From: Altererythrobacter sp. B11
Lineage (GTDB): Bacteria > Pseudomonadota > Alphaproteobacteria > Sphingomonadales > Sphingomonadaceae
DNA length: 64,000 bases
NCBI RefSeq assembly: GCF_003569745.1
Contig: NZ_AP018498.1
Span: 62,001-126,000, forward strand
Direction of reading: 5' to 3'
Shown one piece after another: positions 16,928 to 25,646 of the stretch; the first letter of the stretch is position 1, and every line of letters starts with the position of its first letter. Position numbers and translations under genes: made by a program. A model generated the notes under the pieces. It searched no databases, was not told the DNA's origin, and saw nothing but the letters and a program-made list of their open reading frames with translations.

Positions 16928-17704
16928 TTACCGGTGGGCGATAATCGTGTAGATCGGCCGCATCCTCCCACCATATTGAAAGTCATGCCAAGTGATACTC
17001 TGCTGACCAAAGCCGAGGATGCCAAGGTATTCCTGCACCAGCAAGGGCGGCAGGCGAAACCAACCATCGCTGATCCCGTCCGGCCGGTCGGCCCGCGGCA
17101 TAAAGCGCGGGGTCCGGCGGTATCGGCTCGCCAGCTTGCCGTATGGCGACAGGTCGGCAACGATCATGGTCTCGCGCGTCAACCGGGCTGCATTTTCCAG
17201 CGCGAGAAACGGATCGCGCAGATGCAGAAGGATGCTGCCAAACACGGATACGTCGACCGGTCCAATCGTCTGCGGAATGTCGTAAACGACGCCGTTGACC
17301 ATTCGCGCTCGTGACTGGAATGCCCTGTGACATAACCAATAGCCATTGTTGATCCGGCGTAAATGTCGTCTCCGTTCCTGCCGCATACTGTCCGCATCGT
17401 TGGCGGCGAAGGGAACGATGTCCCAATCATAATCATCCGACAGATCGAACGAGACCACTTCCGCGCCTTGCGTTTCCATGTGGAAGCTGAGGATGCCCGA
17501 CGCGGCGCCGACGTCCAGCACCCGTTTGCCGGCGAAGTTGAAGTTCCCGAGATAGGGACCTATCCGCCCACGGAGGTCCCACTCACCTTGGACGGGGCCA
17601 TAACCAGGCACGTCCATGGAATGATAGAAGTAACATTCGTCCAGCGATTGTACGTCCCGCGGACGCGAATACGGGGGCTCAGACGTCAGAGTGTCGTTCA
17701 TCAT
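16928..17704 (-). CDS. Class I SAM-dependent methyltransferase
   Basis: This encodes 258 residues from ATG 17704 (ATG 17701 follows directly). Motif I VLDVGAASGILSF is clear, followed by acidic loop VVSFDLSDDYDWD and motif IV-like DVSVFGSILLHL. The N-terminal YFYHSMDVPGYG resembles the CmoB/mo5U-type methyltransferase entry segment, but the substrate is unknown. The sequence is of lower GC than its neighbours and belongs to the acquired patch at 15.0-17.9 kb. A longer reading from TTG 17761 is possible, but neither has a good ribosome binding site. Confidence 0.8.
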   Translation of the reverse strand: MMNDTLTSEPPYSRPRDVQSLDECYFYHSMDVPGYGPVQGEWDLRGRIGPYLGNFNFAGKRVLDVGAASGILSFHMETQGAEVVSFDLSDDYDWDIVPFAANDADSMRQERRRHLRRINNGYWLCHRAFQSRARMVNGVVYDIPQTIGPVDVSVFGSILLHLRDPFLALENAARLTRETMIVADLSPYGKLASRYRRTPRFMPRADRPDGISDGWFRLPPLLVQEYLGILGFGQQSITWHDFQYGGRMRPIYTIIAHR

Positions 17705-18001
17705 CGCCGCGTAGCGCGGCAAACACCGGCTGCCTACCGCTGAAATTGGCTGCACGCTCAAGGTTGACTATTCGGTCGACTTGCAGCGGCCCAGGGCGCC
17801 CTCGGTCGACCGATTGGTTTACCGCACATGCGTCACACAAGGCTCCGCAACGCCCGGCTGTTTCGGCAGGCCTGAGAACAGGAGGCCGTTTCGAGAGCCA
17901 CCGCTACGTCGCTGCCATTCTGCAGGGAAAGGCATACCTTGGCCGACAGCTTCGAACCACAGGTTCACCAGAACCTGCCCTGATCGAACCCGCCCCTGCG
18001 C

Positions 18002-18787
18002 CTACCGCCCCTTCCACTCTGCCGGGCGCTTTTCGAGGAAGGCTGCCATTCCTTCCGCCTTGTCGTCCGTGCCGGCCAGCAGGTGGAATTCGCGGCGTTC
18101 CAGCAGCAGGCCCTGGTCCAGCGTGGTTTCGAAGGCTGCGTTGACCAGTTCCTTGGCCGCCAGCGCGGCGAGCGGGGGCATGGCGGCGATCTTTGCGGCG
18201 GTCTTCAGCGCTTCTTCCAGCAGATCGGCGGCGGGGACCACGCGCGCGACGAGGCCGCTGCGTTCCGCCTCCTGCGCGTCCATCATCCGGCCGGTGAGGA
18301 TCAGATCCATCGCCTTCGCCTTGCCCACGGCGCGGGTGAGGCGCTGCGATCCGCCCATGCCGGGCACCACGCCCAGCGTGATTTCCGGCTGGCCGAATTT
18401 CGCCGTATCGGCGGCGATGATGAAATCGGCCATCATCGCCAGTTCGCAGCCGCCGCCGAGGGCGAAGCCGTTGACCGCCGCGATCCACGGCTTGCGCGTG
18501 GCCTTCACGAAGTGGCTGCTCCAGCGCGCGAACATGTCCTCGCGGTAGAAATCCGCCATCGGCATCTCCGCCATCTCGCGAATGTCCGCGCCGGCGGCGA
18601 AGGCCTTCTCGCCCGCGCCGGTCACCACCGCGCAGCGCTGCGCCGGATCGGCCTCGAAGGCGGCGAAGGCGGCGATCAACTCTTCCAGCACGGCGCTGCT
18701 GAGCGCGTTCAGCGCCTTGGGGCGGTCGAGCGTGACCAGCGTCACCGCGTCGCGCCGTTCGACGCGGATGTGTTCGAATTCGGCCAT
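18002..18787 (-). CDS. Enoyl-CoA hydratase
   Basis: This encodes 261 residues, full length for the crotonase family. Oxyanion-hole motifs AAGADIREM and [16 protein letters not shown] are present, with the catalytic glutamate region [16 protein letters not shown]. It hydrates trans-2-enoyl-CoA to 3-hydroxyacyl-CoA in beta-oxidation. GGAGGC precedes the ATG. It lies alone between the acquired patch and ugd, and seems unrelated to the EPS genes. Confidence 0.92.
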   Translation of the reverse strand: MAEFEHIRVERRDAVTLVTLDRPKALNALSSAVLEELIAAFAAFEADPAQRCAVVTGAGEKAFAAGADIREMAEMPMADFYREDMFARWSSHFVKATRKPWIAAVNGFALGGGCELAMMADFIIAADTAKFGQPEITLGVVPGMGGSQRLTRAVGKAKAMDLILTGRMMDAQEAERSGLVARVVPAADLLEEALKTAAKIAAMPPLAALAAKELVNAAFETTLDQGLLLERREFHLLAGTDDKAEGMAAFLEKRPAEWKGR

Positions 18788-18881
18788 GGGGCCTCCTTTT
18801 CCTTTCCTGCGCGGCGAGGATAGCGGAAGGCGGCGGCCGGTGCGAGGCGCCCCCTCGCGGGGGGACGCCTCAGCCGGCGGC

Positions 18882-20183
18882 CTAGCGCCCTACGCCGACA
18901 TATTTGATGCCGAGATCGGCGACTTCCTTCTTGTCGTACACATTGCGCAGGTCGACCAGCACGAGATCCTTGAGCGCCTCGCGCACGCGCTTCAGATCCA
19001 GGCCGCGCAGCTCGTCCCACTCGGTGATCAGGGCGACGCAATTGGCCCCTTCCACCGCCTCATAGGGCGAGGCGCAATATTCGACATTCTGCAGCACCTG
19101 CCGCGCCTGCTCCAGCCCTTCGGGATCGTAGGCGCGGATCGTGGCGCCGGCATCCTGCAGCGTCTGGATGATCGAGATGGACGGCGCATCGCGCATGTCG
19201 TCGGTGTTGGGCTTGAAGGTGAGGCCGAGGAGCGCGATCGTCTTGCCGCGCACGTCCCCGCCCAGTGCATTGATGATCTTGCGGCCCATGGCGCGCTTGC
19301 GATCCTCGTTCACGGCAACCACCGCTTCCACGATGCGCTGCGGCGCTTCGTAATCCTTGGAGGTCTTGAGCAGCGCCAGCGTGTCCTTGGGGAAGCAGCT
19401 GCCGCCATAGCCCGGGCCGGCGTGGAGGAACTTGGAGCCGATGCGATTGTCGAGCCCGATGCCGCGGGCGACATCCTGCACGTCGGCCTCCACCTTCTCG
19501 CACAGATCGGCGATTTCATTGATGAAGGTGATCTTCGTCGCCAGGAAGGCGTTGCCGGCGTATTTCGTCAGCTCGGCCGAGCGGCGGCTCATTTCCACGA
19601 TCGGCGACTTGTTGAGGTGCAGCGGGCGATAGATCTGGCGCATCACCTGCCGGCCGCGCTCGTCATCGCCGCCGATCACGATGCGGTCGGGCCGCTTGAA
19701 GTCGTCGATCGCGGCGCCTTCGCGGAGGAATTCGGGGTTGGACATCACGGTGAAATCGGCGCCCGGATTGGTTTCGCGGATGATCCGTTCCACCTCGTCG
19801 CCCGTGCCCACGGGCACGGTGGACTTGTCCACGATGACCGTGAAGCCATCCAGCGCGCGGGCGATATCCTCCGCCGCGGCATAGACGAAGGAGAGGTCGG
19901 CATGGCCATCGCCGCGGCGCGAAGGCGTGCCCACGGCAATGAACACCGCGTCCGCCCGCGCCACCGCCGGCGCGAGATCGGTGGTGAATTCCAGCCGCCC
20001 CGCCTCGACATTGGTGGCGACGAGCTGGTCGAGGCCGGGTTCGTAGATCGGGATCTTGCCGTTCAGCAGCGCCTCGATCTTGCTGGCATCCTTGTCCACG
20101 CAGGTCACATTGTGGCCGAAATCGGCAAAGCAGGCGCCGGAAACCAATCCAACGTAACCAGAACCGATCATCGTAATGTGCAT
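18882..20183 (-). CDS. ugd: UDP-glucose 6-dehydrogenase
   Basis: This encodes 433 residues and oxidises UDP-glucose to UDP-glucuronic acid. The Rossmann start [18 protein letters not shown] and the catalytic cysteine Cys263 in [10 protein letters not shown] are visible, along with the UDP-binding C-terminal domain [16 protein letters not shown]. The start was set to ATG 20183 because MHITMIGSG is the family N-terminus and GGAG lies upstream; a longer frame adds 22 unrelated residues. It begins the EPS locus and supplies uronic acid to it. The priming transferase gene lies upstream on the same strand. Confidence 0.95.
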   Translation of the reverse strand: MHITMIGSGYVGLVSGACFADFGHNVTCVDKDASKIEALLNGKIPIYEPGLDQLVATNVEAGRLEFTTDLAPAVARADAVFIAVGTPSRRGDGHADLSFVYAAAEDIARALDGFTVIVDKSTVPVGTGDEVERIIRETNPGADFTVMSNPEFLREGAAIDDFKRPDRIVIGGDDERGRQVMRQIYRPLHLNKSPIVEMSRRSAELTKYAGNAFLATKITFINEIADLCEKVEADVQDVARGIGLDNRIGSKFLHAGPGYGGSCFPKDTLALLKTSKDYEAPQRIVEAVVAVNEDRKRAMGRKIINALGGDVRGKTIALLGLTFKPNTDDMRDAPSISIIQTLQDAGATIRAYDPEGLEQARQVLQNVEYCASPYEAVEGANCVALITEWDELRGLDLKRVREALKDLVLVDLRNVYDKKEVADLGIKYVGVGR

Positions 20184-20316
20184 GAGCTTCTCCAAGAATC
20201 TGCGTGCCGGGGCCGCGCTGGGTGACCGCCTACTGTTGCTGTAAGACAAATTGAAGAGGGAAGTCCCGAGGGGGAAAACGCCCCGTACTCAGGACCCTCG
20301 GCGGGGTGCCGCACCC

Positions 20317-21690
20317 TCAGAAAGCGTTGCGATGCATCAGCACCAGGAAGGTGCGCATCAGGATCGAGAGTTCGCCCACCAGCGACCAGTTGCCGACATA
20401 TTCGAGGTCGGCCTGCAGCCGCCGTTCCAGATCGACCCGCTGCTCCGTCGCGCCGCGAAAGCCGCGCACCTGCGCCAGGCCGGTGATGCCGGGCTTCAGC
20501 GAATGGCGCAGCCAGTAGCGATGGTCGACTTCCCAGAACAGCGCATCGCCGGCCAGCGAGCCCAGCGCATGCGGGCGCGGGCCGACCAGGCTCATGTCCC
20601 CCTTCAGCACATTGAACAGCTGCGGCAGTTCATCGATGCTGGTCTTGCGGATGAAGGAGCCGACGCGGGTAATGCGATTGTCCGTCCGGCTGGTGGAACG
20701 CGCGCCGCGGCTGTCGCAATCCTCCACCCGCATGGAGCGGAACTTCATGATCTTGAACAGCTTGTTCCCGCGCCCCACGCGGTCCTGCTTGAACAGCACG
20801 GGGCCGCGGCTGTCGAGCTTGATGGCCACCGCCACGAAGGCCAGCAGCGGCGCCAGCCCGATCAGCACCGGCACGGTAATGGCGAGGTCCAGCGCCCGCT
20901 TGAGCGCCCGGTTGCTGGTGTTGAGCGGCCCGCGCGAGACGACATGCGTCATCTTGCCGTTGAACTTGCCGAGGCCGAGGATCCAGCTGCTTTCCTCTTC
21001 CCGCAGGATGATCTCCCCGTCCACGGCGGCGCCGCGCAGCAGCAGCGTCCAGGCATAGTGCCGATCGGGGGGGCAGAGCACCATCACCCGTTCGAACCCC
21101 GCCACGGCCACGCCGATCCGGTGCAGCATGCCGGGATCGCTGAGATCCGGGTGCAGGCCCAGATCGCGCGTGCGGATCATGAATTGCGGGTCGGGCCCTT
21201 CGAACGGCACCTCGTCCACGATCAGCAGTTCGTTCTGCAGCGATCCTTCGCGCGGGCGGACCAGGTGGCGATAGAACAGCGACCGGCTGGCATAGAGGAA
21301 GACGAAGCCGCCCAGCGCACCGACGCCGAATTGCAGCCGGGAAGTGAGCGTGCCCGACTTGGTGACGAAGAAGAACAGTACCGCGATCAGCAGGGCGTAG
21401 GTCAGGCAGATGAAGGCCTTGCGCCGATTGGCCTTGGGCTCGTTCAGCGCGTGCTTGGAATAGACTTCTGCTGCAACTGCGAAGGCGAAATAGGTGACGC
21501 AGACCAATGCAGCGAGGCCGAGGCTGGAGAACATCTCCGGCGTGCGGGGGAATACCAGCCCGGCGAGGAGGAAGCCGAGCGTGATCGCGAACAGATCACC
21601 GCAGAGCAGGGCAAGATACAACTGGAGCCTGAGGGTCCGCTTCGATTTCACCGGAGTGAGCGTGCTCAGCGGCACCGTCGCAAGATCCAT
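20317..21690 (-). CDS. Polyprenyl-phosphate sugar-1-phosphate transferase (priming enzyme)
   Basis: This encodes 457 residues. The N-terminal half has four or five membrane helices, a central soluble domain and one further helix (about residues 268-289), then the bacterial sugar transferase domain with KRALDLAIT, LFKQDRVGRGNKLFKIMKFRSM and SLVGPRPHA. It transfers a sugar-1-phosphate, probably glucose-1-phosphate, onto undecaprenyl phosphate to begin repeat-unit assembly, as SpsB/GelB and WcaJ do. GGGAG lies just before the ATG. It is transcribed toward ugd, 133 bases away. Confidence 0.93.
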   Translation of the reverse strand: MDLATVPLSTLTPVKSKRTLRLQLYLALLCGDLFAITLGFLLAGLVFPRTPEMFSSLGLAALVCVTYFAFAVAAEVYSKHALNEPKANRRKAFICLTYALLIAVLFFFVTKSGTLTSRLQFGVGALGGFVFLYASRSLFYRHLVRPREGSLQNELLIVDEVPFEGPDPQFMIRTRDLGLHPDLSDPGMLHRIGVAVAGFERVMVLCPPDRHYAWTLLLRGAAVDGEIILREEESSWILGLGKFNGKMTHVVSRGPLNTSNRALKRALDLAITVPVLIGLAPLLAFVAVAIKLDSRGPVLFKQDRVGRGNKLFKIMKFRSMRVEDCDSRGARSTSRTDNRITRVGSFIRKTSIDELPQLFNVLKGDMSLVGPRPHALGSLAGDALFWEVDHRYWLRHSLKPGITGLAQVRGFRGATEQRVDLERRLQADLEYVGNWSLVGELSILMRTFLVLMHRNAF

Positions 21691-22120
21691 TGTAACTCCC
21701 CACGAAGCCAGCCAGCCCCCTCACGGCTGGACTTGCCATGCGGACCCGCCGGATCACGCGCAGCCCACATCATCTCTTGTGCACCTACAGCAATTATTGC
21801 GCCTGCACAAAGATTCGAATGCGCAATACCGCATTTACGGAGCGCATCGTCCCGAAACGAGGCATGACGCAGAGCAGCGGGAACCTTGCGGGGAGGAGGT
21901 GCAGGTGCTCGTTTTTCCGGCGGCTGGGCGTATCAGGGCCGAGAAGCTGGCGCGGGATCCCCGCCTGCGCGGGGATGACGAACAGGGGGCGAGGCTTCCT
22001 TGAAGGGCGCCAGCCGCAGCCCTTTCCCTCGTCATTCCCGCGTCGGCGGGAAGCCAGGAGCGGTCATGCCAGCCGCCCCCCAGCCAGAGACCGTTCAGCG
22101 GGGAATGACTAAAGCCGGAC
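21691..22120. other. Spacer with a REP-type doublet
   Basis: No gene is seen. Palindromes GATCCCCGCCTGCGCGGGGATGACG (21956-21980) and TCATTCCCGCGTCGGCGGGAAG (22032-22053) are inverted copies of the REP unit found at 2539, 23622 and 23850. The left part holds AT-rich sequence (CAGCAATTATTGCGCC, 21789-21804) that may be the promoter of the priming transferase. Confidence 0.6.
21953..22057. repeat. REP-type inverted doublet
   Basis: Two inverted REP palindromes about 50 bases apart, the second more degenerate (CGTCGGCGGGAAGCCAG) than the copies elsewhere in the window. The CGCGGGATCC flank matches that of the 23.6-23.9 kb copies. Confidence 0.8.
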
Positions 22121-22300
22121 TCAGGTCAGGAAAACGGCGAGAATCCCCGCGATGGCCAGTGCCATGGCCCCGTAGCCTGCCATCTTCGAAATCCACTGGA
22201 TCGTTTCTTCCAGCGACTGGTCGGCGGCTGTACGGGCAGAGACATCGGCCGGCGTATCCCGGAAGGCCGTGAATCTCGGCGGGGCATCATCGTGAAACAT
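22121..22300 (-). CDS. Small single-pass membrane protein, 59 residues
   Basis: The frame runs from ATG 22300 to TGA 22121. It reads an N-terminal MFHDDAPPRFTAFRD, a polar middle with EETIQWISKMAGYG, and a 17-residue C-terminal hydrophobic helix AMALAIAGILAVFLT. GGGAAAGGG lies about 9 bases before the start. Codon third positions are GC-rich as in real genes here. The tail-anchored layout suggests a membrane-associated accessory protein. The family is unknown to me. Confidence 0.6.
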   Translation of the reverse strand: MFHDDAPPRFTAFRDTPADVSARTAADQSLEETIQWISKMAGYGAMALAIAGILAVFLT

Positions 22301-22600
22301 GAAGGCGACCCTTTCCCTGTTGCGGTCTTTTTCCTATCGGAAATGTATTAACCAATTTATTTCAAGACAACCAGCGGAATTCTGGAAACATCGCCGGTTA
22401 TTTCGGGCACATTTGCTGCAACGCAGAATGTTCCGTATATCCTGCACTTCAAGCCTATGAAACTGTTGGCTTGTGCAGTGCAATATACGCAGCATCTCGG
22501 CGAAAGCGTTGACGGCAATCAAACTGCGCTTGCCCCATTAACGATCTTTTAGGGCTAAGGTTTCACCTGCTCTTAGGATCGTGGCGATAAAATCGCACCT
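22301..22600. promoter_or_regulatory. AT-rich divergent regulatory region
   Basis: About 300 bases between the small membrane protein and the PilZ gene, clearly richer in A and T than the rest (TTAACCAATTTATTTC near 22350). It probably carries promoters for both. No defined operator or RNA gene is recognised. Confidence 0.45.
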
Positions 22601-23092
22601 ATGATGCCAGCCACTCACGCCGCCCTGTATCGGATCGAACGTACGGAAGACCGCGTGCCGGTCGCCCGCCCTTCCACCCTGCGCGGGCCGAACGGCGATC
22701 CGGGCGATGTCCTGATCGAAGATCTTTCCACCACCGGCTGCCGGCTGGCGACCGCCACCGATCATGCGATCGGTGATGAGGTCATGATCGGCCTGGCCGG
22801 TGTGGGCATCCGCCAGGCGCAGGTGGTATGGGCGGAGGAAGGGCACATCGGCTGCGCCTTCGACGAGCCGCTTTCGCTGAACGATATCCAGAAGACGCGC
22901 TTTGCCGAAACGGTGGCCGAAGGGCGTTTCGGCAACCTGCCCACCGCGGCCGAAGAGGATGCCGAAGACGGCGCGCAGGGAAGCGATTTCTCGCCCCGCA
23001 TGCGGCTCGCCATCATCGGCAGTCTGGCGGTCGCCTCATGGCTGGCGATCGGCGGCGTGGCGGCGGCGGGGCTCGCGCTCGTTCAGGGCTGA
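22601..23092 (+). CDS. PilZ domain protein with C-terminal membrane helix
   Basis: This encodes 163 residues. The c-di-GMP-binding signatures are intact: RxxxR at residues 14-18 (RTEDR) and DxSxxG at 41-46 (DLSTTG), followed by the PilZ barrel. The C-terminal helix (about 137-160, LAIIGSLAVASWLAIGG) would anchor it in the inner membrane. PilZ effectors often control EPS synthesis or motility; its position inside an EPS locus suggests a second-messenger input into this pathway, which is inference. The start is ATG 22601, with a second ATG next to it. Confidence 0.85.
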   Translation: MMPATHAALYRIERTEDRVPVARPSTLRGPNGDPGDVLIEDLSTTGCRLATATDHAIGDEVMIGLAGVGIRQAQVVWAEEGHIGCAFDEPLSLNDIQKTRFAETVAEGRFGNLPTAAEEDAEDGAQGSDFSPRMRLAIIGSLAVASWLAIGGVAAAGLALVQG

Positions 23093-23161
23093 GCCGCCCG
23101 CCCGTCCGTCACCGGGCGGGATCATCCGCAAGCACAGGCTGTCCCGGCACCGGCCGAGGGA

Positions 23162-23539
23162 TCACCCCGGCCTGCGCTCTCCCGTGTAGCCACTGAGTTT
23201 GGCGAGTGCCTGCTGCTCGCGCAGGCGGCGCTCCCACCGGGCGCGGCGGTGGAGGCCCAGCCCGGTCAGCACGGCGGGCCAGGAGATGGTCAGCAGGATG
23301 TCGTCCAGCGCATCGCGCCCCGTCCAGGCGGGATCGCCCAGATAATCGAACAGCTCATGCGCCACGGCGACGGCGATCACCACCTTCAGCGCCCGGATCG
23401 AGGCGCGGCGGGTGCGCAGCGCATATTGCACCAGCACGTAGATCGCGAGGCCCGCATGGACGTGGAGGATGGAATGGCTGGCGCCGACGGAGTCCGCAAA
23501 ATCGGACAGCAGGTCGTGGTAGGCGTGGAAGATGTCCAT
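23162..23539 (-). CDS. Small integral membrane protein
   Basis: This encodes 125 residues with perhaps three membrane helices, histidine-rich near the N-terminus (DIFHAYHDLL, HSILHVHAGLAIYV) and a charged C-terminus (RRARWERRLREQQ). GGAGG precedes the ATG closely. It resembles small membrane proteins annotated as hypothetical in sphingomonads. No function can be assigned. It lies downstream of a dense REP region and is convergent with the PilZ gene. Confidence 0.65.
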   Translation of the reverse strand: MDIFHAYHDLLSDFADSVGASHSILHVHAGLAIYVLVQYALRTRRASIRALKVVIAVAVAHELFDYLGDPAWTGRDALDDILLTISWPAVLTGLGLHRRARWERRLREQQALAKLSGYTGERRPG

Positions 23540-23621
23540 GCCTCCGGCGTAGGGCCGGGTGGTTAATTTTGGGTAAGGGCCGGCGGCGCTGCGCGCCCCC
23601 TTTCATCACCCCCCCTTGCGC

Positions 23622-23716
23622 CATCCCCGCGCAGGCGGGGATCCCGCGCCAAGCCCTCGGCCCGGAAATGGCCCACGCGGTGTCAACTGGATTCCCGCCT
23701 GCGCGGGAATGACGAG
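23622..23716. repeat. REP composite unit, copy 1
   Basis: Two inverted palindromes, CATCCCCGCGCAGGCGGGG (from 23622) and ATTCCCGCCTGCGCGGGAAT (23691-23710), flank a core GATCCCGCGCCAAGCCCTC. The arrangement matches the 23850-23945 copy. Confidence 0.85.
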
Positions 23717-23849
23717 GGGTGGGGAGTTGAGCTCGTCGGCTCATTTCCTCTCCCTCTTCTCGCAATCCGTCGCAGTCTATTTGGGTATTCGGTAGGTGAG
23801 CCGGGTCCGACCCCCACCCTCGTCACCGCCGCGAAGGCGGCCCCCTCTT

Positions 23850-23945
23850 CGTCATCCCCGCGCAGGCGGGGATCCCGCGCCAAGCCCTCAGCCCGAATGG
23901 CCCGCGCGGCGCCGGCTCGATTACCGCCTGCGCGGGAATGACGAG
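23850..23945. repeat. REP composite unit, copy 2
   Basis: This repeats copy 1 with small changes: TCATCCCCGCGCAGGCGGGG, the same core, then TTACCGCCTGCGCGGGAATG. It lies about 230 bases from copy 1 in the same orientation. Confidence 0.85.
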
Positions 23946-23998
23946 GGAGAGGTGCGGGGCCGGCCCTCCCTCGCCCCGCCTCCCGCGCCCGACGCGCC

Positions 23999-25312
23999 TC
24001 AGGCCGGAAGTGCCAGCGCGCGCAATGCGGTGATGATCGTCCTGCGCCCGGTCGTGTTGCTGGCATTGACCACGATATAGCCCTGCTGCCCTTCCGGGAC
24101 GGTGACCGTCAGGCTGGCCGTGGCCGGAGCGGCAGAGGTGAAGCTGGCCGGGCCTGCCAGCGGGCCGACCGTGGAGCCGGTGTTCACATTCATCACCTGG
24201 AACGCCCCGGCGGTGCCATCCGGCGCGGAATAATCGAAGGCGATCTGATAGGTGCCGGGCGGCAAGGGCGCGTCGCGAACCCAGCGATTGGCCTGCCCGT
24301 TGACGCCGGTGATGATCCAGCTTTCCCCCGGCAGCGCCGCCGGCCCGGGTACGCCGGAGGATGGATGCGTGCGCGTCCAGCCCGCAGGGGCGGCCGGGTT
24401 GCTGGCCGAGGCATTCGTGAAGCTTTCGGCAAAGGGCGCCCAGGCCGGAGGCGGATCGGGCTCTGTCAGGCCGAAGGTCAGCACCCGCTCCGCCGCGATG
24501 GTACCGATAACGCCGGCGGTATCGAACTCGTTATAGGTTTTCGTGCGGGCAAGCCGCCGCGCGGAGATGCGGGTGAATTGCGGCTGCGATGGTGCATTCG
24601 TCACCTGGCGGACGGTGTGGCCGGTGATCGGGTTGCGCAGCACGAGATCGAACGGCTTGGCGATGGCGCAGATGCTGTCGTCCCCGGGAATATCGCTCCA
24701 GCTTGCGCCCCCATCCGTGCTGAACCGGCAGAAATCCGGGTGCATGATCAGCATGCCCAGCGTCCGCGTGCTGACCACCCCGGCCGAGGAAGCAGCGATC
24801 GCTTCCTGCACCGCCCCCTGCCCGGACAGCGAGAACTGGCGCGAGATGGCGATTTCGGTGCCATTGCTGAAGCGGATCACCGATTGCTGGTCGAACTCGA
24901 AAGCGGGCACGAAGCCGGCTTGCGAAAGATCGGTGCCGGTATAGCTGACCAAAGTCTCGCCCCCGTGCCACGATCCGCCATATTCTGGGATGGCGGCAAT
25001 CTGGAAGGCATAGTCCCAGGCTCCGACATCGGCCCCCAGCACAGTGCCGGCGGTGGCCGGATCGCCCTCGACATCCGCGAGCGCATAGACCGCGGTCATC
25101 CGCCAGGCCTCCCACGGCGCACCCAGGTTCGGAAATCCGCTTCCGCCGGTGTTGCGCTGGAATCGCAGCGCCACGGCCCCCAGCGCCGGATGCGGGGCCA
25201 GCGCATAGGCCAGATCCCCGTTCACCGGCGCGATGCGCACTGTGGCGGGCAGCGGCGTGGAAGCCTGCTGCCCGCCCAACGTCGGGCCGATCCCGATGCC
25301 CAGTGCCAGCAT
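23999..25312 (-). CDS. Possible head-spike fibre or tail-like protein next to a spike base
   Basis: This encodes 437 residues from ATG 25312, overlapping the upstream stop (TGATG). The N-terminus MLALGIGIGPTLGGQQ is short and not a signal peptide; the body is rich in beta strands and threonine/serine/glycine, with a C-terminal module (FTSAAPATASLTVTVPEGQQ, VVNASNT) resembling a carbohydrate-binding jelly roll. I do not recognise a catalytic motif. Its coupling to a gene resembling the spike-base family of gene transfer agents suggests that it is the partner fibre (rcc01080-like in position). A surface glycan-binding protein is the main alternative. The pairing is direct; the function is inference. 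Confidence 0.5.
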   Translation of the reverse strand: MLALGIGIGPTLGGQQASTPLPATVRIAPVNGDLAYALAPHPALGAVALRFQRNTGGSGFPNLGAPWEAWRMTAVYALADVEGDPATAGTVLGADVGAWDYAFQIAAIPEYGGSWHGGETLVSYTGTDLSQAGFVPAFEFDQQSVIRFSNGTEIAISRQFSLSGQGAVQEAIAASSAGVVSTRTLGMLIMHPDFCRFSTDGGASWSDIPGDDSICAIAKPFDLVLRNPITGHTVRQVTNAPSQPQFTRISARRLARTKTYNEFDTAGVIGTIAAERVLTFGLTEPDPPPAWAPFAESFTNASASNPAAPAGWTRTHPSSGVPGPAALPGESWIITGVNGQANRWVRDAPLPPGTYQIAFDYSAPDGTAGAFQVMNVNTGSTVGPLAGPASFTSAAPATASLTVTVPEGQQGYIVVNASNTTGRRTIITALRALALPA

Positions 25313-25575
25313 CAGTCCATCACCACCAGATCCGCGGCGGTGGTGCCGGTGGCGCGGATCATGGCGGCGCGAAACGGCAGCACGGCGCCGGCGGGCACGT
25401 TCTTCCAGACGGCCTCCCCGCCGCTCTCGTCGCTCAGCGCCAGGTCTCCGCCGCGGCCTACATAGATTGCCCGGGGCAGGAAGGGCAGCGGATCGGTGTC
25501 GCTCGGGATGGCGCCGACGGCGCGGGTTGCGGGGGCACTCAGGCCGGGGGCGTGGCGCAGGAACCGGTCTTGCAT
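25312..25575 (-). CDS. Spike-base-like protein of the GTA Rcc01079 type
   Basis: This encodes 87 residues with GGAGG six bases before the ATG. The sequence APGLSAPATRAVGAIPSD, followed by LPFLPRAIYVGRGGDLAL and NVPAGAVLPFRAAMIRATGTTAADLV, follows the pattern of the small spike-base protein of Rhodobacter capsulatus GTA heads (Rcc01079 family). In that system the base anchors a trimeric fibre that binds capsule polysaccharide on recipient cells. Here no capsid, portal or terminase gene is nearby; the pair stands alone inside an EPS locus. The family match is from memory of the consensus. Confidence 0.62.
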   Translation of the reverse strand: MQDRFLRHAPGLSAPATRAVGAIPSDTDPLPFLPRAIYVGRGGDLALSDESGGEAVWKNVPAGAVLPFRAAMIRATGTTAADLVVMD

Positions 25576-25646
25576 CGATGTCCTCCAATAGGGGCGATTC
25601 GTCTTTCGACGGAAAGTGCCGTATTGGTTAAAATCCTACATTGCAA

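Larger units (their letters stand above)
23540..23998. other. Spacer filled with REP-type repeats
   Basis: No gene is recognised. Two copies of a composite unit (23622-23716 and 23850-23945) are each made of two inverted REP palindromes around a GC-rich core (CGCGCCAAGCCCTC). Open frames here are products of the repeats. Confidence 0.75.

Noticed and set aside
17705-18001. Possible tRNA or integration site next to the acquired patch
   Set aside because: No cloverleaf, T-loop motif or CCA end could be found on either strand.
23093-23120. Hairpin CCCGCCCG/CGGGCGGG after the PilZ gene as terminator
   Set aside because: The stem is present but no T tract follows, so it is not called as an intrinsic terminator.
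23540-23998. Repeats as a possible CRISPR array
   Set aside because: Units are palindromic, of two orientations and unevenly spaced, with no spacers of constant length and no cas genes.
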